This document shows positions 34,606 to 43,537 of a stretch of DNA of 64,000 nucleotides, one piece after another. The translations under genes were made by a program, and so were the position numbers. A model generated the notes under the pieces. That model did no database searches. It was not told the origin of the DNA and worked only from the letters and a program-made list of their open reading frames with translations. Numbering within the stretch: position 1 is the first letter of the stretch; each line of letters starts with the position of its first letter. Source of the stretch: Microvirga pudoricolor (GTDB lineage Bacteria > Pseudomonadota > Alphaproteobacteria > Rhizobiales > Beijerinckiaceae); contig NZ_JAFEMB010000001.1 of assembly GCF_016892705.1 (NCBI RefSeq), forward strand, positions 248,001 through 312,000, read 5' to 3'.

Positions 34606-34637
34606 TTGACACATACCTACCGGGCAGTAGGTATAAT
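34606..34637 (+). promoter_or_regulatory. promoter of the fadN-like gene with embedded TetR-type operator
   Basis: TTGACA (34606-34611) and TATAAT (34632-34637) are both perfect hexamers, but the spacer is 20 bp, longer than optimal. The spacer holds the palindrome ATACCTAC-N6-GTAGGTAT (34613-34634). The core CTAC-N6-GTAG is shared with the promoter of the facing operon at 47215-47228. Confidence 0.6.
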
Positions 34638-34677
34638 CCGGTACTCCGCGCCCTGGGCCGGAGCGCGGTCGTGCGAC

Positions 34678-34716
34678 GGGATCGGTGCAAGCCGGTCCGC
34701 TGTCGCGCGACCGTAA
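34678..34716 (+). promoter_or_regulatory. cobalamin-riboswitch-core-like sequence, truncated
   Basis: The stretch contains GGGATCGGTGCAAGCC, then GCTGTCGCGCGACCGTAA, matching the conserved core of cobalamin riboswitches (GGUG..A..CC...GCUG.C..GC.AC.GUAA) in order and spacing. The upstream arm is short, the usual kissing-loop partner and closing stem are not seen, and the start codon follows only 16 bp later. It may be a decayed or minimal riboswitch, or a chance match. Confidence 0.35.
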
Positions 34717-34731
34717 CGGGGTGGAGACGGC

Positions 34732-37053
34732 ATGACGGCACTCTTTCGCAATCCTTCGGTAGCCTGTGCGGCGCAAACCGGAATCAAACGCGCGGCGGTC
34801 ATCGGGGCAGGCTCCATGGGTTCAGGCATCGCGGCGCAGTTCGCCAACGCGGGCGTTCCCGTCGACCTTCTCGATGTCGCGGGCTCCGAGGATCGAAACG
34901 GGCCAGCCCGGGCAGGGATCGAGCGCCAGCTGAAGACGGGTGGGTTCATGCATCCCGGCGCCGCGGGTCTCGTTCGGCCCGGCAATGTCGAGGACAATCT
35001 CGAACGCCTTGGCGAAGCCGACTGGATCGTCGAGGCCGTGATCGAGCGGCTCGACGTGAAGCGGGAGCTCTACCTCAAGGTCGACGCCGTCCGAAAACCC
35101 GGATCCATCGTTTCGTCCAATACCTCGACGATTCCGCGTGGAGAACTGGTCGGGGGTCTCGCCGGAACCTTCGCGGCTGACTTTCTCATCACCCACTTCT
35201 TCAATCCGCCTCGCGTGATGCGGCTCGTCGAGATCGTCAGCGCACCCGAGAACCCGGCCGCTCTTGTGGAGCGGGTTAAGGCGGCATCGACATGGATCCT
35301 CGGCAAGACGGTGGTGGATTGCCGGGATACGCCGGGCTTCATCGCCAACCGGATCGGCTGCTTCTGGCTGGCGGTGGCGGCTCTCGAGGCACGGAAGGCC
35401 GGGCTGAGGATCGAAGAGGCGGACGCGGCCATGGCGGGCCTCGGCATCCCCCGAACGGGCGCGTTCGGTCTTCTCGATCTCGTCGGCATCGACCTGGTGC
35501 CGCACGTGTGGGGCAGCCTGATGCGGGCCCTGCCCGCTTCGGACGCTATACAGGCCTACGATCTTCCCGGCGACCCGGTCATCCGCGGCCTGATCGAGGC
35601 CGGGCGGCTCGGGCGCAAGGCCAAAGCAGGGTTCTACAGGGTCAATCCGGACAAGTCCCGTGACGCGCTGGACTTGGCATCGGGGCAGTACCGCTCCGAA
35701 GCATCGGTCGCGGCCGACGTGATCCCGGGCAAGGGGCGCGATGCCAAAATCCTGCTGGCCTCCCATCATCCCCTGGGAGACTACGCCTGGAGAACTCTCG
35801 CGCGGGTCATTGCGTACGCGGCTGAGATCGGTCCCGACATCGCAGCGGACGTCGCGTCCATCGATACGGCCATCGAGCTGGGCTACGCCTGGAAGGAAGG
35901 CCCCTTCAGGCTTGCCGACCGCTATGGGGTCTCGGACCTAGCGAAGCGGCTGGCAGCCGACGGCGAAACCATACCGCCTCTCCTCGCGGCAGCCGTCGCG
36001 CAAGGCGGATTCTATCGCGATGGCCGTTCCGCGCGAACGGATGGAACGGGACCTATTCCGAGGGGAGAACCCGGCATCTCGCTCTCTTCCCTTACGTCAG
36101 CGCGTCCCAAGATCCTCGGCAACCGGGCCGCCTCTCTCTGGGATGTCGGCGACGGCGTCGCGTGCTTCGAAATCCACACGAAGATGAACGCCCTGTCACC
36201 GGACGTGTTCGAAGCTCTGGCGCAGACGCTCGAGACCGTAAGGAACGGCTTCCGGGCTCTGGTCATCGGCAACGACGATCCCCGGGCGTTCTCGGCCGGA
36301 GCCGATCTGACCTACTTCGTCGACCGGATGCGTGAAGACGACTGGCCTGCCCTCGACAATCTCCTGAGACAAGGCAAGGACCTGTTCCTGCACCTGAAAT
36401 ATGCGCCCTTTCCCGTGGTGGTGGCGGCGTCGGGGCTTGCACTCGGCGGCGGCTGCGAGTTGATGCTCCACTGCGACGCCGTGGTGGCTCATGCGGAGTT
36501 GAACGCCGGATTGCCCGAAGCCAGGATCGGCATCCTGCCGGGCTGGGGCGGATGCGCTCAACTGCTCCTCCGTACGCAAGGGGGCACGCTACCCTCACCG
36601 CTCGCGGCCTTTGACACCATCCAGACCGGGATCGTCTCGTCCTCGGCGCTGGACGCCCTTGATAAGGGCCTGCTCCGCGAAAGCGACCCGATCGTCATGA
36701 GCCGCGATCAGGTGCTGGGATTCGCCATCCGCCATGCCGCAGCGCTGGCGGACGCCGGATACAACCCGCCGGACCGCGCCACGATCAAGCCGCTCGAACC
36801 GTCCGAGAGACGGGCCCTCGCGAGGCATCTGGATGAGCGCCTGGATCAAGCCGGGATGACGCCAACGGACGCGCTTGTGGCCGAAAAGCTCGCCTTCATC
36901 CTCACCGGGGGTGACCATCCTGCCGGCCAACCCCTCAAGGAAGAGGACATCATGGCTCTGGAGCGTGAAGCTGTCATCGCGCTGGTGCAGAAACCTGCCA
37001 CGCGCGCGCGCATCGAGCATATGCTTGCAACAGGTAAAGCCCTGCGAAACTAG
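34732..37053 (+). CDS. fused 3-hydroxyacyl-CoA dehydrogenase/enoyl-CoA hydratase (FadN-like)
   Basis: A 773-residue bifunctional beta-oxidation enzyme in dehydrogenase-first order, as in FadN. NAD-binding GAGSMGSGIAAQFANAG starts near residue 25; SNTSTIPRGEL and THFFNPPRVMRLVEIV carry the catalytic His-Glu region. A crotonase domain follows from about residue 475, with FSAGADLTYF and GLALGGGCELMLHCD forming the oxyanion hole and a catalytic-type Glu in GLPEARIGILPGWGG. GGAGA precedes ATG 34732. It converges on the TetR/thiolase operon with an 7-bp gap and is probably controlled by that TetR protein. Confidence 0.88.
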   Translation: MTALFRNPSVACAAQTGIKRAAVIGAGSMGSGIAAQFANAGVPVDLLDVAGSEDRNGPARAGIERQLKTGGFMHPGAAGLVRPGNVEDNLERLGEADWIVEAVIERLDVKRELYLKVDAVRKPGSIVSSNTSTIPRGELVGGLAGTFAADFLITHFFNPPRVMRLVEIVSAPENPAALVERVKAASTWILGKTVVDCRDTPGFIANRIGCFWLAVAALEARKAGLRIEEADAAMAGLGIPRTGAFGLLDLVGIDLVPHVWGSLMRALPASDAIQAYDLPGDPVIRGLIEAGRLGRKAKAGFYRVNPDKSRDALDLASGQYRSEASVAADVIPGKGRDAKILLASHHPLGDYAWRTLARVIAYAAEIGPDIAADVASIDTAIELGYAWKEGPFRLADRYGVSDLAKRLAADGETIPPLLAAAVAQGGFYRDGRSARTDGTGPIPRGEPGISLSSLTSARPKILGNRAASLWDVGDGVACFEIHTKMNALSPDVFEALAQTLETVRNGFRALVIGNDDPRAFSAGADLTYFVDRMREDDWPALDNLLRQGKDLFLHLKYAPFPVVVAASGLALGGGCELMLHCDAVVAHAELNAGLPEARIGILPGWGGCAQLLLRTQGGTLPSPLAAFDTIQTGIVSSSALDALDKGLLRESDPIVMSRDQVLGFAIRHAAALADAGYNPPDRATIKPLEPSERRALARHLDERLDQAGMTPTDALVAEKLAFILTGGDHPAGQPLKEEDIMALEREAVIALVQKPATRARIEHMLATGKALRN

Positions 37054-37060
37054 AACGGCG

Positions 37061-37738
37061 TCACCGGGCGAGCGCGGCCGCTTCATCTTCCATGGGCCGG
37101 TCCCGGTATCCACCGGGCTTGCAGAGCTTCGGGTAGAGTTGAGCCATCTCCCGGATCAGGAACTTCGCCGGAACGTCGAAGTAAGTGCCGTGATGAGCGA
37201 CGTACTCCATGAATTCCCGCCCTGCCCCATTGAAAGGCTGGAAGAGCGCGTCCGATGCCCCGTCGAATTCGAGCACGGCGACGCCGAGCTTCGCGCAGAG
37301 CGTGTCGTTGAAGGTCGGCGTCACCTTGATCCACCGGTCGTCCAAATGGATGTCCACGTATCCATGAAATCCGAAGACATCCGTGCCGACCGCTTCGAGC
37401 AGTTGCGGTGTGGCCAGATGGTTGCGTACGTCGGACAGGCCCACTCGGGCCGGGATCCCGGACGCCCGGCACAAAGCGGCATAGAGGGCTGCTTTTCCGA
37501 CACAGTAACCGTGCCCGGCCGCCAGAACGCTGCTGGCCCTGAACGTGTCTTTCACGGTGTAATCGACATAAGGATCGTACCGGATGCCGTCGCGCACAGC
37601 CTTGTAGAGGACGCGCGCACGCTCCACCGGGTCGGCGATCCCGGCGGTCAGCGCGACCGCGTGGGACTGAAGGCGCGGATGGTCGCTGTCGACATATTCG
37701 GCCGGGCTAAGGTACAACCGCCGCTCGATATCGTTCAT
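37061..37738 (-). CDS. transglutaminase-like (cysteine protease fold) protein
   Basis: A 225-residue protein with the transglutaminase-like core: Cys in AAGHGYCVGKAALYAALCRA, a His in GFHGYVDIHLDDRW and an Asp/Asn partner in KVTPTFND. It has no signal peptide. It is the last gene of the acyl-CoA operon; its ATG overlaps the tetR stop (ATGA). Family members include peptidases and amidases; a role in acyl-CoA metabolism would be unusual, and its substrate is unknown. The three catalytic-type residues appear intact. Confidence 0.75.
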   Translation of the reverse strand: MNDIERRLYLSPAEYVDSDHPRLQSHAVALTAGIADPVERARVLYKAVRDGIRYDPYVDYTVKDTFRASSVLAAGHGYCVGKAALYAALCRASGIPARVGLSDVRNHLATPQLLEAVGTDVFGFHGYVDIHLDDRWIKVTPTFNDTLCAKLGVAVLEFDGASDALFQPFNGAGREFMEYVAHHGTYFDVPAKFLIREMAQLYPKLCKPGGYRDRPMEDEAAALAR

Positions 37739-38412
37739 CGCTCTGCCCTCCGTGGCGGCAGCGCCGCAATTGTCTCGCCCGGCACCGTGGTGCGAGCCGG
37801 GATGTCGCCCCCCACTCCATGGATCAGCAGATCGATGATCTGATCCGCCAACTCCTCTGGCTTCAGGGGGCCGCGCGGGTCGTACCAGCGGGCGATCCAG
37901 CTCAGGGCGCCCGCTGCCGCGAAAGCGGCCATCTTGGGGTCGCAGGTCCGGATCGAGCCGTCCGCGATCCCTTCCGCGATCACGGACCGGAAGCGCTTGT
38001 CGATACGCCCCTTGAGGGCACGCAACTCCCTCCGCGTATCCTGCGGCAACGGATCCTCTCCGACGAGGATGAGGCACCGCCCGAAATCCTCCGTGACGAT
38101 CTGTGCATAAACCCGCCAGAGCGACACGAGGCGGCTGAGACCCGTCTCGCTTGTGCCCGATATCTCCGCCGAGGCGTCCTCCAGGCGCTCAAGCCCGATG
38201 CGCACGCATTCGAACAGGATCTGGTCCTTGTTCTTCACGTAATAATAGATTGTCGGCTTGGTCACGTTCAGCCGCTCGGCCACATCGTCCAGGGACGTCT
38301 TATGGAACCCGTTCTCGTTGAAAGCCTGCGCGGCGGCTCGCAGCACGGCATCGCGCTTGAGTTCCCGCTCCTTCTGCCGGTCGGCGGTCTTCTTCCAGGG
38401 GGAGGCCTTCAT
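37735..38412 (-). CDS. TetR family regulator of the acyl-CoA operon
   Basis: A 225-residue TetR repressor with N-terminal helix-turn-helix (about residues 15-62: TSLDDVAERLNVTKPTIYYY) and an all-helical ligand domain, including a TetR_C-type region near WYDPRGPLKPEELADQIIDL. The start at 38412 has a basic N-terminus typical of the family. Position inside an acyl-CoA ligase/thiolase/hydratase operon suggests an acyl-CoA ligand and autoregulation. Candidate operators are CTAC-N6-GTA(G/A) in the promoters at 34606-34637 and 47206-47235. Confidence 0.88.
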   Translation of the reverse strand: MKASPWKKTADRQKERELKRDAVLRAAAQAFNENGFHKTSLDDVAERLNVTKPTIYYYVKNKDQILFECVRIGLERLEDASAEISGTSETGLSRLVSLWRVYAQIVTEDFGRCLILVGEDPLPQDTRRELRALKGRIDKRFRSVIAEGIADGSIRTCDPKMAAFAAAGALSWIARWYDPRGPLKPEELADQIIDLLIHGVGGDIPARTTVPGETIAALPPRRAER

Positions 38413-38471
38413 GGCTGTCCAGACGGGTTGGGTTTCGGGGCGGACCGGCCCATCGGCCGTTCCGTGTGGTG

Positions 38472-39653
38472 TTAGACTCGCTCGATGGCAAGCGCGATGC
38501 CCTGGCCACCGCCGATGCACATGGTGATGAGGCCAAGTCGTCCTCCGGTTCGGGCCAACTCATAGGCGGCCTTGACGGTCAGGATCGTACCTGTCGCACC
38601 GACCGGGTGGCCTAGCGCGATGCCGCCGCCATTGGGGTTCGTCTTCTCGGGGTCGAAGCCCAGTTCGCTCGAGACCGCGCAGGCCTGGGCCGCGAAGGCC
38701 TCGTTCGACTCGATGACGTCGAAATCGCCAATGTTAAGCCCGGTTCTCTTCAGGAGGTTGCGCACGGCGGGCACAGGCCCTATTCCCATCTCGCCCGGCT
38801 CGACGCCCGCATGCGCATAGCCGACGATGCGGGCCAGCACGTCCCGGCCCTGGCGCTCGGCCATGCCTTCCTCCATCAGCACGACGGCTGCGGCGCCGTC
38901 ATTGATGCCGGAGGCGTTTCCGGCGGTCACCGTGCCGTCCTTCCGGAACACGGGGCGCAGACCCGACAGGCTCTCCGGCGTCGTCTCCGGCTTCAGATGC
39001 TCGTCCGTGGCGAAGGCGATCGTCTCCCGACCCTTGCGGACCTCCACGGGCAGGATCTGGTCCTTGAAGCGACCCTCGGACTGAGCTCTGGCGGCGCGGC
39101 GCTGGCTCTCGGCCGCAAAAGCGTCTTGCTGGTCGCGAGAAACCTGCCACTTGGCTGCCACGTTCTCGGCCGTGATGCCCATGATGCCGTTGCCGAACGG
39201 GTCCGTCAGGATGCCCGTCAAGTGGTCGACCACGAGCGTATCGCCCATCCTTTGCCCGAAGCGGGCGGAATGGAGCAGATGCGGCGAGCGGCTCATGGCC
39301 TCTGAACCACCCGCGACGGCCACATCCGCATCCCCCAGCATGATTGACTGCGCCGCGGATACGATCGACTGCACCCCACTGCCGCAGAGACGGTTCACGG
39401 TCATGGCCGGCACTTCGATGGGGATCCCGCCTTCGATGGCCGCGACGCGGCCCAGATAGGCGTCTTTCGGCTCGGTCACGACGACATTGCCGAAGACGAC
39501 ATGATCGACGTCCGCCCCCTCGATCTTGGCCCGGCTCAAGGCTTCCGCCACGCACAAGGCTCCCAGCTGCGTCGGAGAGTGACCGGACAGCGTCCCTCCG
39601 AACGTACCGATGGCGGTGCGGACGGCGGACGCGATCACAACATGACGGGCCAT
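38472..39653 (-). CDS. thiolase (acetyl-CoA acyltransferase)
   Basis: A 393-residue thiolase of standard length: nucleophile Cys90 in NRLCGSGVQS, His in GGIALGHPVGATG and the second Cys in MCIGGGQGIAL near the end. It cleaves 3-ketoacyl-CoA (degradation) or condenses acetyl-CoA. Start at 39653 (MARHVVIASAVRTA) agrees with the family; the extension to 39698 does not. Together with the hydratase, FadN-like enzyme and acyl-CoA ligase in the same neighbourhood it completes most of a beta-oxidation spiral; an acyl-CoA dehydrogenase is missing from the window. Confidence 0.92.
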   Translation of the reverse strand: MARHVVIASAVRTAIGTFGGTLSGHSPTQLGALCVAEALSRAKIEGADVDHVVFGNVVVTEPKDAYLGRVAAIEGGIPIEVPAMTVNRLCGSGVQSIVSAAQSIMLGDADVAVAGGSEAMSRSPHLLHSARFGQRMGDTLVVDHLTGILTDPFGNGIMGITAENVAAKWQVSRDQQDAFAAESQRRAARAQSEGRFKDQILPVEVRKGRETIAFATDEHLKPETTPESLSGLRPVFRKDGTVTAGNASGINDGAAAVVLMEEGMAERQGRDVLARIVGYAHAGVEPGEMGIGPVPAVRNLLKRTGLNIGDFDVIESNEAFAAQACAVSSELGFDPEKTNPNGGGIALGHPVGATGTILTVKAAYELARTGGRLGLITMCIGGGQGIALAIERV

Positions 39654-39672
39654 GGCAAACCTCTCAATTTCC

Positions 39673-41514
39673 TCATTCTGCCGCGACAGCGGGGGCACCG
39701 TAGAGCGCCTCGATCTCCGCCGCGTATTTCCTGTAGATGTTGGAGCGCCGTACTTTCATGGTCGCGGTCACTTCATCGTCGTCATGATCCAGTTCCTTGG
39801 TCAGGAGATGGAATTTCTTGATCTGGGCCACGGGACCCAGCTGACGGTTGGCCCGCTCGATCTCCGCCGCGATCAACTCGCGGACGCGATCGTGTTCGGC
39901 AAGGCTCTTGAAATTCGTGAACGGGACGCGGTTCTCCTCGGCCCATTTGCCTGCAGTCTCCGCGTCGATCTGGAGGAGAGCGGTCGGAAACCGGCGGCCC
40001 TCCGCGATGACGATGCACTCCTTGATGAAGGCGCTGCCCTTGACGGTGTTCTCGATCTCCGAGGGGCTGAGGTTCTTGCCTCCGGCGGTGATCATGATGT
40101 CCTTCAGCCGATCGACGATCCGCACCTGACCGGATTCTATCGCGGCCACATCGCCTGTATGGAGCCAGCCATCGCGGATCGAGGCGCGGGTCGCTTCCTC
40201 ATTACTGTAATATCCTTCGAAGACCATGCCGCCCCGCACGAGGAGTTCTCCGTGATCGCCGAGCTTCACCTCGGCTCCATATGCCGCCGGACCGACAGCC
40301 CCAGGCAACAGGGCGTCGAGACGCTGCCCCGTCACCATGCCGGAGGTCTCGGTCAGACCGTAGACTTCGACCAGGGGGACGCCGAGGGTGCGGAAGAAGC
40401 GCACGATGGACGGGGAAATCGGCGCCGCCCCCGTCAGGGCCACCTGGCACTTGCGCAGCCCGATGAAGTTCTGAAGCGACCGGAACACGAGGGCGTAGCA
40501 TAGGGCGAACGTGACCCGCTCCCCGAGCGAGCGGTCCCGAGGTGCTTTCTCGGCGAAGGGCTCGCACAAGGCCATGGCCTTCTCGAACAGGGCCCGGCGC
40601 ACTCCCTTCGCCTCGATCATCTTGATATGAATGGAGGAATGCAGCTTTTCCCAGATCCTGGGCACGCCCAGGAAGAGCGATGGCGCGACTTCGCGCAAGT
40701 CTTCCTGCACGGTGCGGATCGATTCGCCGAAGCTGACGCATGACCCGACCCTCAGGGGCGTCATCACGGTCAGCATCTGCTCGGCCACATGGCAGAGTGG
40801 GAGGTATGACAGGTTCGTGGTGCTCGCGGTGAATCCAAGGCGTTCGATGATCGCCAGGGACTGGGCGGTCATGTTGCGATAGCTCAGCATGGCGCCTTTG
40901 GGCTTGCCCGTGGAGCCCGACGTATAGACCATGAGGCCAAGGTCTTCGGGGGTCTGTGAGGCGAGGCAGCCAGCGACCCAATCCGGGTGATGCTTCTCGT
41001 AAGACGTTCCAAGCTCCACAACCTCGGCAAAGCTCGACAATCTGTCGCTCGCGTAGTGCCGCAACCCCTTCGGATCGATGACGACGATGCGCTTGATGGC
41101 CGGCAGCTCGTCCAGGCATTCGAGGATTTTGTCTGTCTGCTCCTGGTCTTCGCAGACCACGATTTCCGCGTCCGAATGAGCCAGCACATAGGCAACCTCG
41201 TTCGCTGGGCTCGTGGCATAGACCCCGATCGCAACGCCGCCGACGAGGCCGGTTCCAAGCTGGGCGATGACCCACTCGGCCCTGTTCTCGGACAGGATCG
41301 CCACATGCCCGCGCGGCCTCATGCCCAGCGCCAGGAGCCCGAGCCCGAAATGCCTCGCCTTCTCCTCATACTCCGCCCAAGTGATCGGCTGCCAGATCCC
41401 GAAATCCTTCTGACGCAACGCGATCCGGTCGGGCATCCGCTCGGCGTTGTCCCGCAACAGCTGCGGGAGAGTCATGGTTTCGCGGCTCAAGGCTTCCGGC
41501 ATGGGCGTTCTCAT
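39673..41514 (-). CDS. AMP-forming long-chain acyl-CoA synthetase (FadD15-like)
   Basis: A 613-residue adenylate-forming ligase. The P-loop is VYTSGSTGKPKGAMLSY (near residue 195), the A5-type motif VYGLTETSG (near 385), and the hinge and lysine region GRLKD-like DRLKDIMITAGGKNLSP near 475. It activates a carboxylic acid to its CoA thioester, most likely the compound imported by the adjacent LIV-type transporter. Its start overlaps the stop of the downstream-type ATPase gene (41511-41514). Substrate (fatty acid, branched or aromatic acid) cannot be settled from sequence. Confidence 0.9.
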   Translation of the reverse strand: MRTPMPEALSRETMTLPQLLRDNAERMPDRIALRQKDFGIWQPITWAEYEEKARHFGLGLLALGMRPRGHVAILSENRAEWVIAQLGTGLVGGVAIGVYATSPANEVAYVLAHSDAEIVVCEDQEQTDKILECLDELPAIKRIVVIDPKGLRHYASDRLSSFAEVVELGTSYEKHHPDWVAGCLASQTPEDLGLMVYTSGSTGKPKGAMLSYRNMTAQSLAIIERLGFTASTTNLSYLPLCHVAEQMLTVMTPLRVGSCVSFGESIRTVQEDLREVAPSLFLGVPRIWEKLHSSIHIKMIEAKGVRRALFEKAMALCEPFAEKAPRDRSLGERVTFALCYALVFRSLQNFIGLRKCQVALTGAAPISPSIVRFFRTLGVPLVEVYGLTETSGMVTGQRLDALLPGAVGPAAYGAEVKLGDHGELLVRGGMVFEGYYSNEEATRASIRDGWLHTGDVAAIESGQVRIVDRLKDIMITAGGKNLSPSEIENTVKGSAFIKECIVIAEGRRFPTALLQIDAETAGKWAEENRVPFTNFKSLAEHDRVRELIAAEIERANRQLGPVAQIKKFHLLTKELDHDDDEVTATMKVRRSNIYRKYAAEIEALYGAPAVAAE

Positions 41515-42320
41515 GACAGCCAGCGTTTGCGGCGCTTGTAATGCTTGACGTCCCGGTAGCTCTTATGGGCGCCGCCACCGCCGAGACCGAGATAAAATTC
41601 CTGCACGTCCTGATCCTTGACGAGGCGTTCCACCGGTCCGTCGATCACAATCTTGCCCATCTCCATGATGTAGCCGTAGCTCGCTACCGAGAAAGCCACG
41701 GCGGCATTCTGCTCGACAAGCAGCATGGAGACGCCCTGCTCCCGATTGATGCGCGCAATGATGCCGAAGATCTCCTCGACGAGCTTCGGCGACAATCCCA
41801 GCGACGGCTCGTCGAGGAGGATGAGCTGGGGCTTCGATATCAGCGCGCGGCCAATGGCCAGCATCTGCTGCTCCCCGCCGGAGAGGTAGCCGGCCAAGCC
41901 CTTCCGGCGCTCATGCAGGCGCGGAAAATACGAATAGACGAGATCGAACGGCGTCACAGGCAAGCCGCGCCCGGAGAGCGCGAAGGTGGCCGCCGTCAAG
42001 TTCTCCTCCACGGTCAGATCCTCGAAGATCCGCCGTCCTTCCATGACATGGAAGAGACCCCGCCGGACGAGTCCGTGCGGGGTCAGCGTCGCGATGTCGG
42101 TCCCGTCGAACCGGATCTGCCCGGCCGTCACCGCCCCGTCCTCGAGTTCGAGGAGGTTGGAGACAGCCTTGAGCATGGTGGACTTGCCTGCACCGTTGGA
42201 GCCCAGGAGGGCGACGATCTCGCCCTTCGGCACACGTAGGGATAGGCCGCGGAGCACCTGGATCGTCCGGTTGTAGACGACCTCCACGTTGTTCACGTCC
42301 AAGAGGAACTCCGCGTCCAT
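41511..42320 (-). CDS. LivF-type ABC transporter ATPase
   Basis: A 269-residue ATPase of the branched-chain amino acid/HAAT importer class: Walker A GSNGAGKST (about 39-47), signature YLSGGEQQMLAIGRAL and Walker B LILLDEPSLGLSP. The C-terminus has an extra basic tail (YRDVKHYKRRKRW) not found in typical LivF. It is encoded 5 bp downstream of the binding-protein gene and overlaps the acyl-CoA synthetase gene, so the importer and the activating enzyme are coupled. Confidence 0.9.
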   Translation of the reverse strand: MDAEFLLDVNNVEVVYNRTIQVLRGLSLRVPKGEIVALLGSNGAGKSTMLKAVSNLLELEDGAVTAGQIRFDGTDIATLTPHGLVRRGLFHVMEGRRIFEDLTVEENLTAATFALSGRGLPVTPFDLVYSYFPRLHERRKGLAGYLSGGEQQMLAIGRALISKPQLILLDEPSLGLSPKLVEEIFGIIARINREQGVSMLLVEQNAAVAFSVASYGYIMEMGKIVIDGPVERLVKDQDVQEFYLGLGGGGAHKSYRDVKHYKRRKRWLS

Positions 42321-42325
42321 GACCG

Positions 42326-43501
42326 TTACTTTCCGACGCGGATCCAGTCGGAGGCCGGAAGCATCTGCTTCTGCTTCGCGTCGAAGCGATAGATGCGGCC
42401 GACCGGCACCGAGTTGCCGGGGATCGAGATCGGAACGCCGAAGATGCCGCCCGTGTCGAAGTCCTTGATGGTGTTGAGCGAGGCCTTCATGTTGGCGCCG
42501 GTCAGTTCCTTGCCGCCATCGAGAGTCCGCTTCACGGCTTCCGTCATCAGCATGGCGGTCACGAAGCCCTGCATGTAGCCCGTGGACTGGTAGTCGGGAC
42601 GCATCTGCCGGATCTTGTCCAGCATGGGCGATGTGCCTTCCTTGTCGTAGTAGTAGCGGTAGGGCATCACGCCCATGAAGCCGTCGGCAGCCTCGCCCAT
42701 TTGATTGACCGTGGAGTTATCCATGGTCCAGAAAGTGCCCATGAACCGGCTCTGCATGCCCATCTGCTTGGCCTGCTGGATGAATTCCGGGATCGGCGCC
42801 AGCACATAGCCGTGGAAGATCGTGTAGTCGGGACGGGCCCGGCGCAGTTTCAGGACTTCCGTCGATACGTCGACGCTGCCGGGCGGCGTCACGATCTTCT
42901 CGACCACCTTCAGGCCGAGTTCCGTCGCCAGCTTTTCGCCCGGCACGATGGGATCGCGGCCGAACTCCGTGTCGGAATAGACGAGCGCGATGCTGGCGCC
43001 CGGCTTCTCCTTGGCGATATAGCGCATCAGGATGCCGAACATCTCGGTGTAGTCCGGACCCGCCATGAATTGCAGCGGAAACTTCTTCGAATCGTTCAAT
43101 TCCGACGCGAAGGATGCGCCGGCCATGATCATGGACCCCAGGCGGTCGAGCTCCGGATTGATCGTCTTGGCAAAGCCGGTCGAGTCGCCGTAATAGAGCG
43201 ACACCTTGTTCTGGCTCGTGATCTTGTTGAACGCGGCCACCGACGCATCGACCTTGTAGGCCGTATCCTCCGCCACGTACTTGACCTTGCGGCCTTTGAT
43301 GCCGCCCGCGTCGTTGACGATCTTCAGGTAATCCTGAATGCCGGCATGGATGCCCACGCCCGCGAAGGCGAAGACGCCGGTGAGCGGGATCGAGCCGCCG
43401 AGCACGATATCCTCGCTCTGCGCCTTGGCCTCCATGGCGCCGAACGCGAGCCCGGCAACGGCCGCTCCGATGAGACTTCTTCGCGATACCGACAGCTTCA
43501 T
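42326..43501 (-). CDS. LivK-type periplasmic binding protein
   Basis: A 391-residue solute-binding protein of the Peripla_BP_6 (Leu/Ile/Val-BP) class. The N-terminus MKLSVSRRSLIGAAVAGLAF has a twin Arg followed by a hydrophobic core and ends in AKAQS, so Tat export is possible. The mature part shows GGSIPLTGVFAFAGVG and the two-lobe fold pattern. In operons with acyl-CoA ligases such proteins bind fatty, aromatic or branched acids; the ligand here is undetermined. Confidence 0.88.
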   Translation of the reverse strand: MKLSVSRRSLIGAAVAGLAFGAMEAKAQSEDIVLGGSIPLTGVFAFAGVGIHAGIQDYLKIVNDAGGIKGRKVKYVAEDTAYKVDASVAAFNKITSQNKVSLYYGDSTGFAKTINPELDRLGSMIMAGASFASELNDSKKFPLQFMAGPDYTEMFGILMRYIAKEKPGASIALVYSDTEFGRDPIVPGEKLATELGLKVVEKIVTPPGSVDVSTEVLKLRRARPDYTIFHGYVLAPIPEFIQQAKQMGMQSRFMGTFWTMDNSTVNQMGEAADGFMGVMPYRYYYDKEGTSPMLDKIRQMRPDYQSTGYMQGFVTAMLMTEAVKRTLDGGKELTGANMKASLNTIKDFDTGGIFGVPISIPGNSVPVGRIYRFDAKQKQMLPASDWIRVGK

Positions 43502-43537
43502 GTGATTTCCTCCCTCTCGTCGTTGGAATTTCCGTCT

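Noticed and set aside
34606-34637. A standard sigma-70 promoter for the fadN-like gene
   Set aside because: Both hexamers are perfect but the 20-bp spacer is too long for a strong constitutive promoter; it is listed only as a regulated candidate.
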